Source of the DNA: Ooceraea biroi
Taxonomy: Eukaryota > Arthropoda > Insecta > Hymenoptera > Formicidae
Direction: 5' to 3'
Length of the DNA: 64,000 bases
Assembly (NCBI RefSeq): GCF_003672135.1
Contig: NC_039513.1
Span: 10,974,833 to 11,038,832, forward strand
Positions 35,288 through 46,564 of the stretch are shown in pieces (position 1 is the first letter of the stretch; the number at the start of each line of letters is the position of its first letter). The translations under genes were made by a program, and so were the position numbers. The notes under the pieces were generated by a model that was not told where the DNA came from, searched no databases, and was given only the letters and a program-made list of their open reading frames with translations.

Positions 35288-36898
35288 GCTCACGGGTGTA
35301 ACGGTCGCGTGACCAGGATTACTCCAGTATGGTGTCGCCTGCGATTCCACAAACAAGAGCCTTATCTGCCATTCTCAACGGCCTATCAACGATTATCAAT
35401 TACGCGACGACGGCGTCGCGGCGCGGTGTCCAGCATTTCGCAGCCGTCAAAATGGCGATCGAGGAGGGGGGAATGAGATCGCGACAGTTTGCTGCTTTCT
35501 GGTCTCATCCTGATAAGAGCGGATGTTCGATGACCGCGGCCGCGCGAGATGTAAACAACCGCCATTGCCGCGCACGTTGGTCTATAACTTTTTCATTACC
35601 TAGATGCGAATCAGACTCCGAGATTCGGGAGATGGAGCGCGATCTGAATAGCAGATCGTGCTGGGAATTGGCGATTGACACTTGTTGACACTCGAGTCAC
35701 GTGTGCGCATCGAGGCGCACAATTTTCGAAGATTTTTCTAGAAACTCTAGTAGTAGAAATAATTTTGTACTGCTAGAAAACGATAGAAAAACACGGCATG
35801 TTGCGAGGAAAATTTGAAAAACGGCAATTAACGAGCGTTAATAAATAATGGAGGAATAAAAGGAAGTAATATAGGTAAGAAACCGAAAAGAGCGATAATA
35901 TTCAGACCGTTCAGCCCGACCGCCCGGAATCGCAATCGTTTTGCCAATCGCACCGTCCTATAATTCCCGATAGATTCCGACAGCTTCGTGCATCGTCCTT
36001 CTCGAAAGAAGAAAGTTTTCGCTCGCAAGACAACATTTGCATTCGCGCAGTGCGGTGTCACACTTTTACAGCGTATACGTCACACTTTGACGATTGCATG
36101 CCTGATGCGAAAAGTCAAACTGGCCGACGAGATATCGTGGATCAGCATCGAGAGATACAGATACTAGTATCGTATCGTCGTTATCGCCGCTGTCGCGCGC
36201 GTTCAAGAGAAGAAAGAAACAATACGAGAACGATTTACAAAAGTACTGCTCTTACTGTACCCTTTGGGCGGTGATTCATTCAAATTGGCGAAGGCGGTCA
36301 CGGCGTGAGTTGGCTGCGCGGCCCTCTCATCGACGCGCATCCTCGATATATCGTGTACACGTATGTGGCGTATGTACGTCGCGCGCACTGTACTATCGCG
36401 CTGATATTGACGTAGACGATTGACGTTCAATCCGACGGAGGGACGTAGTGCAGGTCGAAGGAGGTGTTTCCAGTGGACGTACATTCCGTAGCTTTTCCCC
36501 GGGAGAAAGATCGTGCGCTTACGCTTTGTCAGTGAGTGTTGGCGATTGGAGAACGTTTTCTGAACATGTACATCGCGGACGGATAAACGGCACGGAGTGG
36601 ATCTCGGGTTAAATTAGGCAGACGTTGGGTTAACCTTAAACGTCAAAGCGACGCTGACATTTGATCCTCGCGTGATATATTTTATTTACGTCGCTTTTTT
36701 CTATCGATGCGCGCATACGTTGACATTTCGATTCTATTACTCTATTCACACTCTCAAGCCTATTATATCGATGCATACGTTAACGCTATGACCCTATTGT
36801 ATGATGATAGAGATTGGACTGCGTTGTTTCCGTGCAGGAGATGCATGAACATTGACGAGCACGAAGAAATAGTCATCTACTTTCTTTATTTGCAGATA
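35288..36898. promoter_or_regulatory. Divergent upstream region of AMDHD2 and clathrin light chain
   Basis: About 1.6 kb between two start codons, with a CpG-rich centre. A likely 5' UTR exon of clathrin light chain ends at 36531 with a GTGAGT donor. It is spliced to the acceptor TTTGCAG at 36895, just before the ATG. No coding exon is supported here. Confidence 0.5.
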
Positions 36899-38978
36899 AT
36901 GGACGCATTTGGTGACAATTTCGTGAACGAGCCCGAGGTGGACCCAGCAGCGGAGTTCCTAGCGAGAGAGCAGGATCAGCTAGCTGGTTTGGAGGAAGAC
37001 ATTACGCCGATGGCTGTGACTCTGGCTGCAGCAGCAGCAGCGGGAGGTCAATCTGATGGTAAAAGCTCAATATACGTGATAAACATATAAAGCAACAGAT
37101 CTTTATCTGCCTTTACATAATGGGAAATGCTACAATAAAGATTTTTGTTATATGTTTGAGATATATTAAACGTATAAATATAATAATAATAATGTCTCAC
37201 AGATGACTTATCTGGAAAATTCGGAAATCTAAAAGTTGGCCCAGGCGGCGATGCTGAAGGCAGTTTTGAAATGGTAGATACCATTGGACAGCCCGCAGAG
37301 GGACAAGCAGCACCAGCAGGTATGAAACTACACGTTGAGAAGATTCAAACGTATTTTCATTTTTTTCGTACGTTGAAGAATGTTTAATTATTGATTTCTT
37401 GTGCAAATAATATGCAGAACCAGCTGTACCTGCACCGGTCAAAGAGGAGCCTGAAAAGATCAAGAAGTGGAGAGAAGAACAGAAGGCACGGCTGGAAGAG
37501 AAAGGTAAAGGCGATTAATTATTGAACAAAATTAGATTGAGAGATTATCAAGATGTTTCTCATGATTACTTTGACAGCAAGTTATGAGTAACATAACGTT
37601 GATACGTTTTCCAGACGCGGAAGAGGAAAAGAAAAGGGAGGAATGGAGAGAAGCCGCGAAGAAAGAGTTGGAGGAATGGTACAAGCATCACGCAGAAGCT
37701 ATTAATAAAACAAAAACCACTAACAGGTGAGTCTCATCTTCACTCTTTACTCTTCTTATGTATCTCTATTTCGCGCAGAATTGGCAGTCTAATACTAAAC
37801 ATTGAAGTGCGATTGTTAATCAGCAATTTTTATGATATCTATCGTACTATATTTAACAAAGCTTGTACATAACAATAATGACGTCAAGAAAGATAGAAAG
37901 ATTGAAAACCGCGATAGAACGCGATAGAACGCGATAGAACGCGATAGAACGCAGGAAAATCTTATCGAAAAGTATGACAAATGTTGGACTAAATTATCGT
38001 TTCGATGTCGTAAATTTAACGTAGTTTATTATGATACTGATAATTAGTCCAACATTATGCTGTGTATATATTTCTCAAGTTTGAAACATGTATATAATTG
38101 TGTTATTTTCATTTCGCTTCTTAGGGAATCAGCCAAGTAAGTTAAAATACTTTTATCTGCATGAAAACATGCATCGCATTGCTATGCAACACGGATTCGC
38201 TTTCACAGCTTTGACAACGGCTCCGTCTACTATGTCTAATCAGAATGAATCAGAAATATTAAAGCACAATTCCTTCTCTTTTTCAACATCGCGACTACGC
38301 TTCCTAATAAGTTGCTACGAGCAAGTGCACCAGACGATAAGCTTGATAAAAGATTACTCTAAATATTATGTTTGCTTTACACATACGAAATATACGCATA
38401 TACTGACCGACTGCAAATGCAAATTGCACTGATTAATCCCCGACGTTTGCCAATTATCTTTCAGTTATTCCAAGTCTAAAGTTTCCATAAAGCAAACTCC
38501 TCCAATCAATCAAATGTTACATTAAATGCACAGTACAAATGTAAAAACGTGTCTGTGATAAATGACTCTTGCATCTCTCTTGCATTGAACCTGAGACATC
38601 TACATACGTCATAACTTTGTTTTATCAAAGTATTTAAATAAAAAACATTTCTTTCCGTGTCGAAATGATGTTTCTCGAGACATTGAGACTTGATTAAAAT
38701 TTTAATTGTCATTTAATTTCTCTGCCATTATATTACTAACTGATACGCGATTATGCGATTTAACGCACTGATTTAACGCGTACTCTGTTACGGATAGGAA
38801 TGCGGAGAAGCAGTTCGTTGCGGAGGCAGACGAGGTCGAACCAGGCACCGAGTGGGAACGCATTGCCAAGCTATGCGAATTCAATCCCAAGTCGTCACGC
38901 ACATCCAAGGACGTTTCCCGAATGCGTTCGATTATCTTGCAATTAAAGCAGACACCGCCCACTCCCATTAACGCTTGA
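36899..38978 (+). CDS. Clc: Clathrin light chain
   Basis: Regulatory light chain that binds clathrin heavy chain at the triskelion hub and controls coat assembly in endocytosis and Golgi traffic. Five exons, 36899-37058, 37203-37319, 37418-37504, 37615-37726 and 38798-38978, give 218 residues (fly 219). Visible parts are the N-terminal MDAFGDNFVNEPEVDPAAEF with the conserved EFLAREQ segment, the acidic/Ala-rich linker, and the heavy-chain-binding coiled coil (KIKKWREEQKARLEEK, KKREEWREAAKKELEEWY). The C-terminal part reads WERIAKLCEFNPK...RMRSIILQLKQTP. The frame extends upstream of the ATG, but that ATG lies 3 nt after a TTTGCAG acceptor and matches the family start. Intron 4 (37727-38797) is large and contains a hairpin and a 10-bp tandem repeat. 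Confidence 0.97.
37911..37950. repeat. Four copies of a 10-bp unit
   Basis: GCGATAGAAC is repeated four times without variation inside intron 4 of the clathrin light chain gene. Confidence 0.95.
37980..38056. repeat. Intronic hairpin
   Basis: AATGTTGGACTAAATTATC is answered 40 nt later by GATAATTAGTCCAACATT, its reverse complement apart from one extra A. Part of the interior (GTTTCGAT / ATGATAC) could extend the stem. The roughly 77-nt size resembles a miRNA precursor or a tiny fold-back element. Confidence 0.7.
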
Positions 38979-39675
38979 TTAAATTGAATTGGAGCTATCT
39001 TCGTAATTAGGCACTGAGGATATGAGTAAATAAGAAAAAAAAGAAAACTAAGTAAATAACGCACGTCGTGTGGCCACGCCGATATTAACGAAAGAACACT
39101 CATAAATGTTCTGTTAAAAATTAAGTATGTAATATTATTGTGAATAATAAAGATTATTGATAATAAAATATACCATGACATACACGAATAATATATTTGC
39201 ACGTACGCCTGTAGAATATACATATGTGTCGAAGACGAGAAATCGGCACATCGTATTTTTCAGTAATGAATGTTTATTGTAACTGTAAACAACAGTGAAC
39301 AATAAAAATACAGTAATGATTTCGCAGGTCTCGCCGTGAAGATTCTTTTATATGTCCTTTGTAAAAACGTCACAAAATATATATATATATATCTCTTTCT
39401 CTTATCTTACTTAAAATACAATTAGGGCTCTAGTTGCAAAAACGTTATATAAAAAAATTTGCACGGAGTGTAATGCAATGTTACTCTAACTGTTACGTTC
39501 TTTTGTCAACGTCAGTGGCACCGAGTTTAGCGCTAACTCGAAGTGGAAACTAATTTTATTTCTTTATATTATACTCCGTTATGGTGAGACCTAGGGAGAA
39601 GAAGCAGCAGCCAGTCGTCAATCGTTAATCAATACAAATTGGCAAACAATATTTCGTCTTGGTTGTTATGCATTT
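38979..39675. other. Intergenic, tail-to-tail Clc / ANKLE2
   Basis: 3' UTRs of the two convergent genes. An AATAAA-type signal for Clc lies near 39145. Nothing else seen. Confidence 0.55.
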
Positions 39676-42600
39676 TTAATTGTTTGCGAATAGTTGTCTC
39701 TTAAGCAACGGTCCCATATTCTTAAACCTGTAAATTAAGGAAGAAATTAAGGATTATAGATATAGAAAGAAAATTAATGAAGACAATGGAGGGTCAGGAT
39801 GCAAAATAATCTACCTATTTGGATCACGTTTCATAGCTAGCTGCATATCATGCCTCCAACGATAAACGTTAGGAAACGTATAGCTGCAAATTGTAGATGA
39901 CAGTGCATTATAAACGGCGTAATCTACTCTCGTTGGTAAAGATCTGAAACAACATCATTGTTTATGGAAATATTTTTTCTGATAAATTTCTGCCGAAAAG
40001 AAAGAATAAAAATTTTGTTCACCCTTCAATAAATATTATGGAATCTTCTTCATCTTCTTCCTCGGCACTTAGCATATCATCATCGGAATCTTCCTGGCTG
40101 GGTTCTGGCGACGACGGAGGTGTAAAAAATTCTGCGTTAAAAATAAAAGTTAAATTGTTTAAATTGTTATCGATGATTTATTAAAATCATTAAAAATAAT
40201 GTTACAAGATACTATCATCATATCACAGAAAGCGCAACAAAAGAGAAATAAAATATTAACAATACCTGTATTTTCCTCAGCTTCCTCATCCTCAGTAAGT
40301 AATAAGCATAAGCGTAATTTATCACACAAGTCTTGTATATCATTATTAAAACTTTTCTCTGGCGTCTGTTGGCGCGCATTTGTAGCGGTATCATTAGTCA
40401 GGTTTTTCTGAAAAATAGCCATTTTTCAAAAAAACCTAACTGTTACCTAGCAAAGTTAACTCCGAATCTCAGAAGTCTACAATAAAGTTTTCATACCATC
40501 ATGAAGCAATATAACTGCTCCTTATACTTCTCTTCTAAATACTCCTCAAGTTTTGTTAGTCCCTTATCAGTCCGGAAATCGACGAAATCTTTCAAAAAGG
40601 GCCAATACTCCTTCCAAGACACACGATATTCTTCAGCAAGATTTCTAAAATATATTTATCAAAAAATTAAAAATATAATAATAAGAGTTTTAATTTAATA
40701 TATGCACCTTCCAACACATTCCAATCCTTTTTCCGTATCTTGCAGTCTCAAAGCTATTGGACTATTCATAACGCAGGATGCATCGCCTTGACCCCTTCTA
40801 GGAGTGATACGTGGCGGTGTTTTCCACTTTTTCCGAAACTCTACTGCCTGCGACTTTGTCATCGGACCGGCGAACGCCCTTACTTCTACACGTGGACTAA
40901 TGGGATCTCTATTTAAATTCTGAAAATATTAATAGTAAGTATACTTCAGCAACAATGTGACATATACATATAATCGCATCAAGTTACAATCAATATTCAA
41001 ATTAATATGTGAACGATACATAAAACAATATCGAGAGAATTTCATGTAAAAATATTGTGTCTCGAATTTAAATGCGAGATTCTTTTCAGACCTACGTGTA
41101 TGAGCGCAGACTTACAGTGGGTGGACTGGTCGGGGAGAACGGTTCCCCGATTGTGGGCGGGCATATATTGCCCTCTGCTCTTAATACAGGTACATAGAAC
41201 TGATCTTCCAACAACAGGCGTATCTCACGTTTTAGATTCTCATCTTCCTGGCACTTTCTCGTGCATATTACCTAAAATATCATTAGTACGCACGTTTGTT
41301 CATGACGGAAATGGTAGTAAAAATTAAGTAAGTACGTCTAGATCAAGTCATCAGAAAAATTGGACAAAGAATTTACTCGATACGTACATCGACAGGCATC
41401 TGCTCGTACTTGTTTTGCAAGGTTTTAATGCATTGAGAATAGGAGACGAGGACCCGTACTACATCCCTATAGCCGAATTTAGCGGCAAAGTGCAACGGGG
41501 TCTCATTGAGACCTTTGTCGGGTGTATTCAAGTACAAATCCAGCATGATCTCCATGAGATTCAGATTATTTCTCTCCTCCTTCTCTCCATGATGTAATTG
41601 CAAAAATTTAGAATGCCCAACAGTGTTCAATATGAACTCACATATCTGTGGCTTGTTAGCCTTCGCTGCTATGTGCAACGCATTGTACCGGGAGCCAACC
41701 TAAAAAATTATGACACAGTTGTCTCTCGTAAGAAAATACACTCGGAGATTTACCACGCAGAGAAATACGGAATGATTTAACATAAAATGATCAGAGATTA
41801 TAATTTATTTACGTTAAAAACACAATATTGTATTTACCTGCAAAATCGCAGGCGTATCTCCATTGCTAATTAAATATCTCGGGTTCTCCCATACGTAATT
41901 CTTAATCTTATCCAAATTCCCATTCTCGATTAACTTTTTAAAACCCACAAGCTCCTGTGGCCTTAGAGCTTTAAAATTACTAGGTTTCTCTTGTGTCTTA
42001 GCGACAGTGGATATCTTTATGGTAGGAAGTTCGAGTCCATGTTTCACGTATGCCTCGGCATCGGCAAGATTCTTAAACGTTTTCATACGAGCTTTCTTAT
42101 GTATCTTTATCACTTGTAAAGCTTCTTCCTTATTTTGATAAATATGAACACACTCTGCATGCACAAGACACATTATATTTTAATACAATATTTTACGAGA
42201 ATGACAATAACAATAATTAAACCTCTGAAGTAAAAAGTTAATTTAAAAAAATGTTCATTATACGAATTATTGATAGCACTGTCTTCTGTTTAGAGTTAGA
42301 GCTATCAAACACAAGTTGGTCTATGTATACCAAGTAGTTTTCCGATTATCATTATTGCTACTATTTATCTAGCACTGATTCAAGAAAGTTTATTATTTAT
42401 ACTCTAATTGGTGGCCATCGTCCACTAATTTTACCTTCTTTATTATATGTTTTATCTTCATCTATGGAGTCCGGTGGTACGTATACAGCATGAAAGTTTC
42501 TCGTCTCGCGCGGTAGGTTAGCATGCTCGTCGCACGCAGATTGCATCTCCGTATCCTCCTTCTCCTCATTCTCCTTCATCGCGATCACTTTTCCCTCGGA

Positions 42601-43045
42601 ATTTTCATTTAACGCATCAACGGTGAATCCACGAGACGCCACTGTAAGGTATCACGATGTTGCCTCATAAAGATCACGTGTTACAAGGCGATGACATTTG
42701 CTGCAAAACAAAGCGTCAACCGGTGCACGGTCATTCCTCGACTCGCATCGATTCCGATCGATTTCACGAATTTTCGCGATTTACTCGAGAAACGGATATT
42801 TCGAGCAAACTGAAGATACCTTACAAACGATTCTTTTATCCTCGAAAAAATACTGTTTGATGATCGAGTAAGAGCCACGTATAGACGTGGTGTTGACACA
42901 GATACACATCAAGCAATTCGAGATAAAAAAAAACAGAGCACAACGGATCGCAACGGATTAACTTACCTAGAAGAGACAATACATGTGAGAGCGCATACGC
43001 CCGCGATTCGGATGAAGCATTCACTGCGAGGGCCTCTATGTCCAT
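39676..43045 (-). CDS. ANKLE2: Ankyrin repeat and LEM domain-containing protein 2 (ANKLE2)
   Basis: ER/nuclear-envelope protein that promotes BAF dephosphorylation and nuclear envelope reassembly after mitosis. Eleven exons: 43045-42967, 42641-42435, 42154-41838, 41699-41388, 41271-41116, 40919-40708, 40644-40497, 40407-40266, 40131-40023, 39943-39815 and 39727-39676; 620 residues. Visible parts are the conserved FHAVYVPPDS and the IYQNKEEALQVIKIHKKAR...FKNLADAEAYVKHG domain. Two ankyrin repeats follow (YNALHIAAKANKPQICEFIL; ETPLHFAAKFGYRDVVRVL), then FYVPVLRAEGN...PPTIGEPF and a C-terminal FPNVYRWRHDMQLA segment. These features are shared with human ANKLE2 (938 residues). I see no LEM domain or N-terminal membrane helix. 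A splice acceptor (TTACAG) lies 3 nt before the chosen ATG, so further 5' exons may exist. The gene is head-to-head with NDUFS5. Confidence 0.92.
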
Positions 43046-43362
43046 AACCTGTAAAGAAATTTTATCATGCTGTTAGATGAAACGACAAGATTATTAATTT
43101 AGTTTTTTTGTTATAATATTGGATGTATTCAATGATGAAACAAATTGATTGTTATCTTTGAGAATTTTTACGTTAGCACCATACAAATTTGCGTGTGCGG
43201 TGACAATTTCAAGTTTCCCGGTAACACTATTGTGTCAGGTTATCCCTGTTGACTGTTTTCCCTATCGACGATTACATAAAAGCGTATTGGAGGTGAATCG
43301 TTTGATATGCTCTGAGATAATTGAAGTGTAAACATTCAGGAAACAATTCTTCTGTGTCAACA
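43046..43362. promoter_or_regulatory. Compact divergent promoter, ANKLE2 / NDUFS5
   Basis: Only 317 bp separate the ANKLE2 ATG (-) from the NDUFS5 ATG (+), so transcription starts of both must lie here, or for ANKLE2 just beyond a short 5' UTR intron. Confidence 0.55.
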
Positions 43363-44281
43363 ATGGGTAACATGTACGTAATATCGTACACATTTCTTTG
43401 TTCTATGCATTGTTACATGCGACAGTGCGCATTCTCGAATTATTAACTGTTTATTAACATCGATCGTGAGGTTACGTTGTATCTCGAAATTTCTTTATCG
43501 CGTTAAAAATATTTTTCTGCTTTCAGTTTTCATATTCGTAAACTTCCAGGATAAAATTTATTTGTTTGTCTTTTATTATCTACATTTATTACTTATGTCA
43601 TTATACTTGTTATACTATGCCTACATTTTTGCCTATATTTGGAGAATTTTAACTTTTATATTCAGCAAGTACAAGGACGTATTGATCACTTTCCCTTAGG
43701 GACCAGTTGGCCAAATGGGCCATAAAAGCCCATTGTTCTTTATGGCCGTCACTTACTTATGTACTGGCCATTGTTTCCTACTCACATTTATTACTTACCT
43801 ACATAATTTATTATCTACATTTATTATATTCTTAGAAAAATAGAACTTTTTATCTTTCTCTATGTTTTCTATGAGTATTGTATGTTTTCATAATGTTTGC
43901 ATAATATGTTGACTGTATCAGATATATAGATACTTCTTAATATCGCTCTTTTTCAGACGAGACCAGCCTCTCCAGGAGCCCTACGCTGCACCCTTCATTA
44001 AAACGCCTGTTAGCGATTACTTTCTTCGGGTAATCAATTATCAAAATCGTACAGATTGCGGGATGTACGAGTTGCACTACAGCGACTGCATGGAAGCTTA
44101 TGGCCATCACATAGGTCGGAAAAAGTGCAGATTGATATATGAAGATTTATATGAATGTATATACCGAATAAAACGATTTCGACGTACCGCACTAATGAGA
44201 GAAGAAAGGAAACGCCAATACAAGAGTGGTGAAAGGGATAAACAGTATCCAGATACTTTTCCACCACTCGATCTTTTTTGA
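43363..44281 (+). CDS. NDUFS5: NADH dehydrogenase iron-sulfur protein 5 (NDUFS5, complex I 15 kDa)
   Basis: Accessory subunit of mitochondrial complex I on the intermembrane-space side, imported by the Mia40 route. The first coding exon is only 11 nt (43363-43373, ATG GGT AAC AT) with a GTACGT donor. It joins exon 43957-44281 as AT|A and gives 111 residues. After FIKTPVSDYFLRVINYQ the twin Cx9C motif is intact: CGMYELHYSDC and CRLIYEDLYEC. It is followed by a basic helix (RRTALMREERKRQYKSGE) and a C-terminus PDTFPPLDLF resembling insect ND-15. There is no targeting presequence, as expected for this import route. The alternative donor directly after ATG G gives the wrong phase. An AATAAA signal is near 44335. 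Confidence 0.9.
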
Positions 44282-45028
44282 GTCGTTATTACTCGCAACT
44301 CGGATTATAGTTCATGCGTAACAGTGTCAGAACTTAATAAACGGCAGATGTGTTTTCTTGTTTAATAATTGTCTATTGTAAATTCCTGTCTCTTCCTGTC
44401 CTTAGGCCGATATTCGTAGTTCGTTCTTATGTTAAGATCGTCTTAAATATAATCAAAGAATATCCATAATATGAAAATAGTCTTGCACACGCGCAGTCAT
44501 TCCGCATGACCAAGTCTCCTATTACAGTCATTTTACGACTATTAATTGACTGTTAACAGAAAAGCTTAGTTTTCGGAGTATTTTACAAGTGTGCTGAAGC
44601 GATTTGTAGTGTTTTTTTTTTTAATCAAAATATGGTGGTGGTGGGCTCAACTCGGGAGCCTTAAGCCCAACACAATGCTAAGTACAACAGGCAATAAAAA
44701 TAGAGATTAGTATCGTCCGTTTCACTTCAGCGCACAATGGAATCTGTGCGTTTCTTAATACGTTTAAGTCTTTTTTAGTACAAAAATGGACTATAAATTG
44801 GAAAACTTTAGAAATTTTTTGACAATACACATTATTTCCAGAGCTATTTTGAAAGCCATTTACCAGTTATACAAACCGTGCAAAACTTCAAGGTACCACG
44901 TCTTTTCGAGCCATGATTATCCGACTTTCTCACATTTTGCATGATTTTTTTACTTCCCCAAATGAAACGATGGATTGTAGGTGTTCAGAAAAAATTCAAA
45001 AAACTTTTTCAAGTATAATTCACTCTAT
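44282..45028. other. Intergenic, tail-to-tail NDUFS5 / CTU2
   Basis: 3' flanks of convergent genes. A short inverted motif (GGGCTCAACTCGGGAGCC then TTAAGCCC) lies near 44645-44670. A segment near 44405-44450 could be a repeat end but has no partner in the window. Confidence 0.5.
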
Positions 45029-46564
45029 TCACAACAAAAAATCATTGATTTCTCTTCTCATGTTTCTTAAGGCCAGCCTTTGTTCAATGGTGGATAATAA
45101 AGGCGCGGGCAAAGCATTAGGTATGTTCAAATTCCGAAATATCAATCTACAGCTATAACACAAATATTTCTGGATATCTTCCGAACTTGCTCGTTTCTTT
45201 TTATTACTCCGACAACAATTGGCACTGCATTCTTTATCGTCCGGCTGCGAACTTTCGCAATTCGATTCTCCCTTTTCCATATTTCTGGAAAGGTTCTTTA
45301 TAAGAACGCAATCGGACGATACTATTCTAGAAACTCGAATTGCTCTAATTGCGGATACTTGATCGCTGGACTCATTGTCCAGCTTTGCATCGCACAGAAC
45401 GCAATTGTTTTCCACGTCTTGATTTTCGTTGCCCCTCGCGCTTAATTTTTCAGCCGTGCGAAATACAACGGACACCGTGCCAGAGAATTGAGATTCCAAT
45501 CCCGTTGTGAATTTCTGTGTCAACGCCTGTATAGACGTCGCCGGTCCTGACACACCGAGATCTCTCAATTTAAGAGAATCTATCTTATAATACTCTGAAT
45601 AATGTAACAATTCTTGCTGCGTGAAATCCCTCATGGGTTTGAGTATCTTCACATCGGCGCATCGAGCGTCGCAAAAATTAGCGAGCGTAGAAAGCTGCGC
45701 GCTTCGACCCAAACATATATTTGCCAACACCTTTGTAGCAACGTCCGTGGCACAATCTGCTTGGAGTATCTTGTCACAGTTTAGTTTTCGAGCTGCAACT
45801 ATGAGCAACTTTCGCCGTAATTGAAAAAGCAAATCTAGCCTCGAGGTGTCATCTGGCAGTTTGGCCAATATTGTAAGCAGTTGATCATTGTTCTCATTAT
45901 CCACTTCCTGGTCATGATCCACAAGCTTTATATTTACATCATCCTCCTTTTTTAAAACTTCACTGAGCGATACAGTATAGCCAGTAAATGCGAAATCCTT
46001 GATTTGCTCAATAATTTTAGATCTTACTGCGCATCTTTCCTCATCTGTTTCTTTCATTACGGTACTATCTGCAAGAATAGAAAAATTGTCAAGACGTTTT
46101 ATAGTTTCGAAGCTGAATATGATACAAATAAATAATTTATTTATATCTCACCATCGATATACAAAACTACTGTCTTGAAGATAAGTTTCTTGTGAACTGA
46201 CTCGCTCATGCCAGTTTTAATAAGATGTAGAAGCACCGTGGAATTTAGTTCGCCCGAATAATCGACCAGTACAGAATTTCCATGGCGAATAATTTTAGAT
46301 TTACCGAGCGCTGCTCGAAACTTGTGATTCGTAGCAGTCAAAAAACATGCGTTACAGTAACCGCTTTGTCCGACTAACAAAATATCAATATCTTTAGACC
46401 TGCATTTTCTGCATAGTGTTGCATCTCTGTAAATATCAAATAATTGAATATTCATCCTCTCTAATTTTACTAATAATTTTTAACTATACTCACGTCGATA
46501 AGTCTTTCGTAAATTCGTGAATTTCATTGTTATCATTATAGCTGCAATCATTTAACGAACACAT
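45029..46564 (-). CDS. CTU2: Cytoplasmic tRNA 2-thiolation protein 2 (CTU2/NCS2)
   Basis: Partner of CTU1 in making the 2-thio group of wobble mcm5s2U in cytosolic tRNAs, with sulfur delivered by URM1. Exons 46564-46494, 46426-46152 and 46068-45029 give 461 residues. The N-terminal metal-binding cysteines are CRKC and GYCNACF, followed by HKFRAALGKSKII and a loop (LVDYSGELNSTVLLHL) in the place of the PP-loop. This loop is degenerate, as is usual for CTU2 compared with CTU1. The middle holds LLIVAARKLNCDKILQADCA and TDVATKVLANICLGR, the family core. C-terminal cysteines (CVLCDAKL, CSANCCRSN, YLCYSC) include the second CxxC pair. The last exon is long and uninterrupted. The start ATG follows a short AT-rich leader. 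Confidence 0.93.

Noticed and set aside
38088..38432. 114-codon ORF in the large clathrin light chain intron
   Set aside because: AT-rich, with no clear acceptor/donor pair in phase with the flanking exons and no resemblance to the neuronal insert of vertebrate light chains.
44404..44450. Segment near GGCCGATATTCGTAGTTCG as a MITE terminus
   Set aside because: It reminded me of dispersed hymenopteran repeats, but no inverted partner or second copy is visible in the window.
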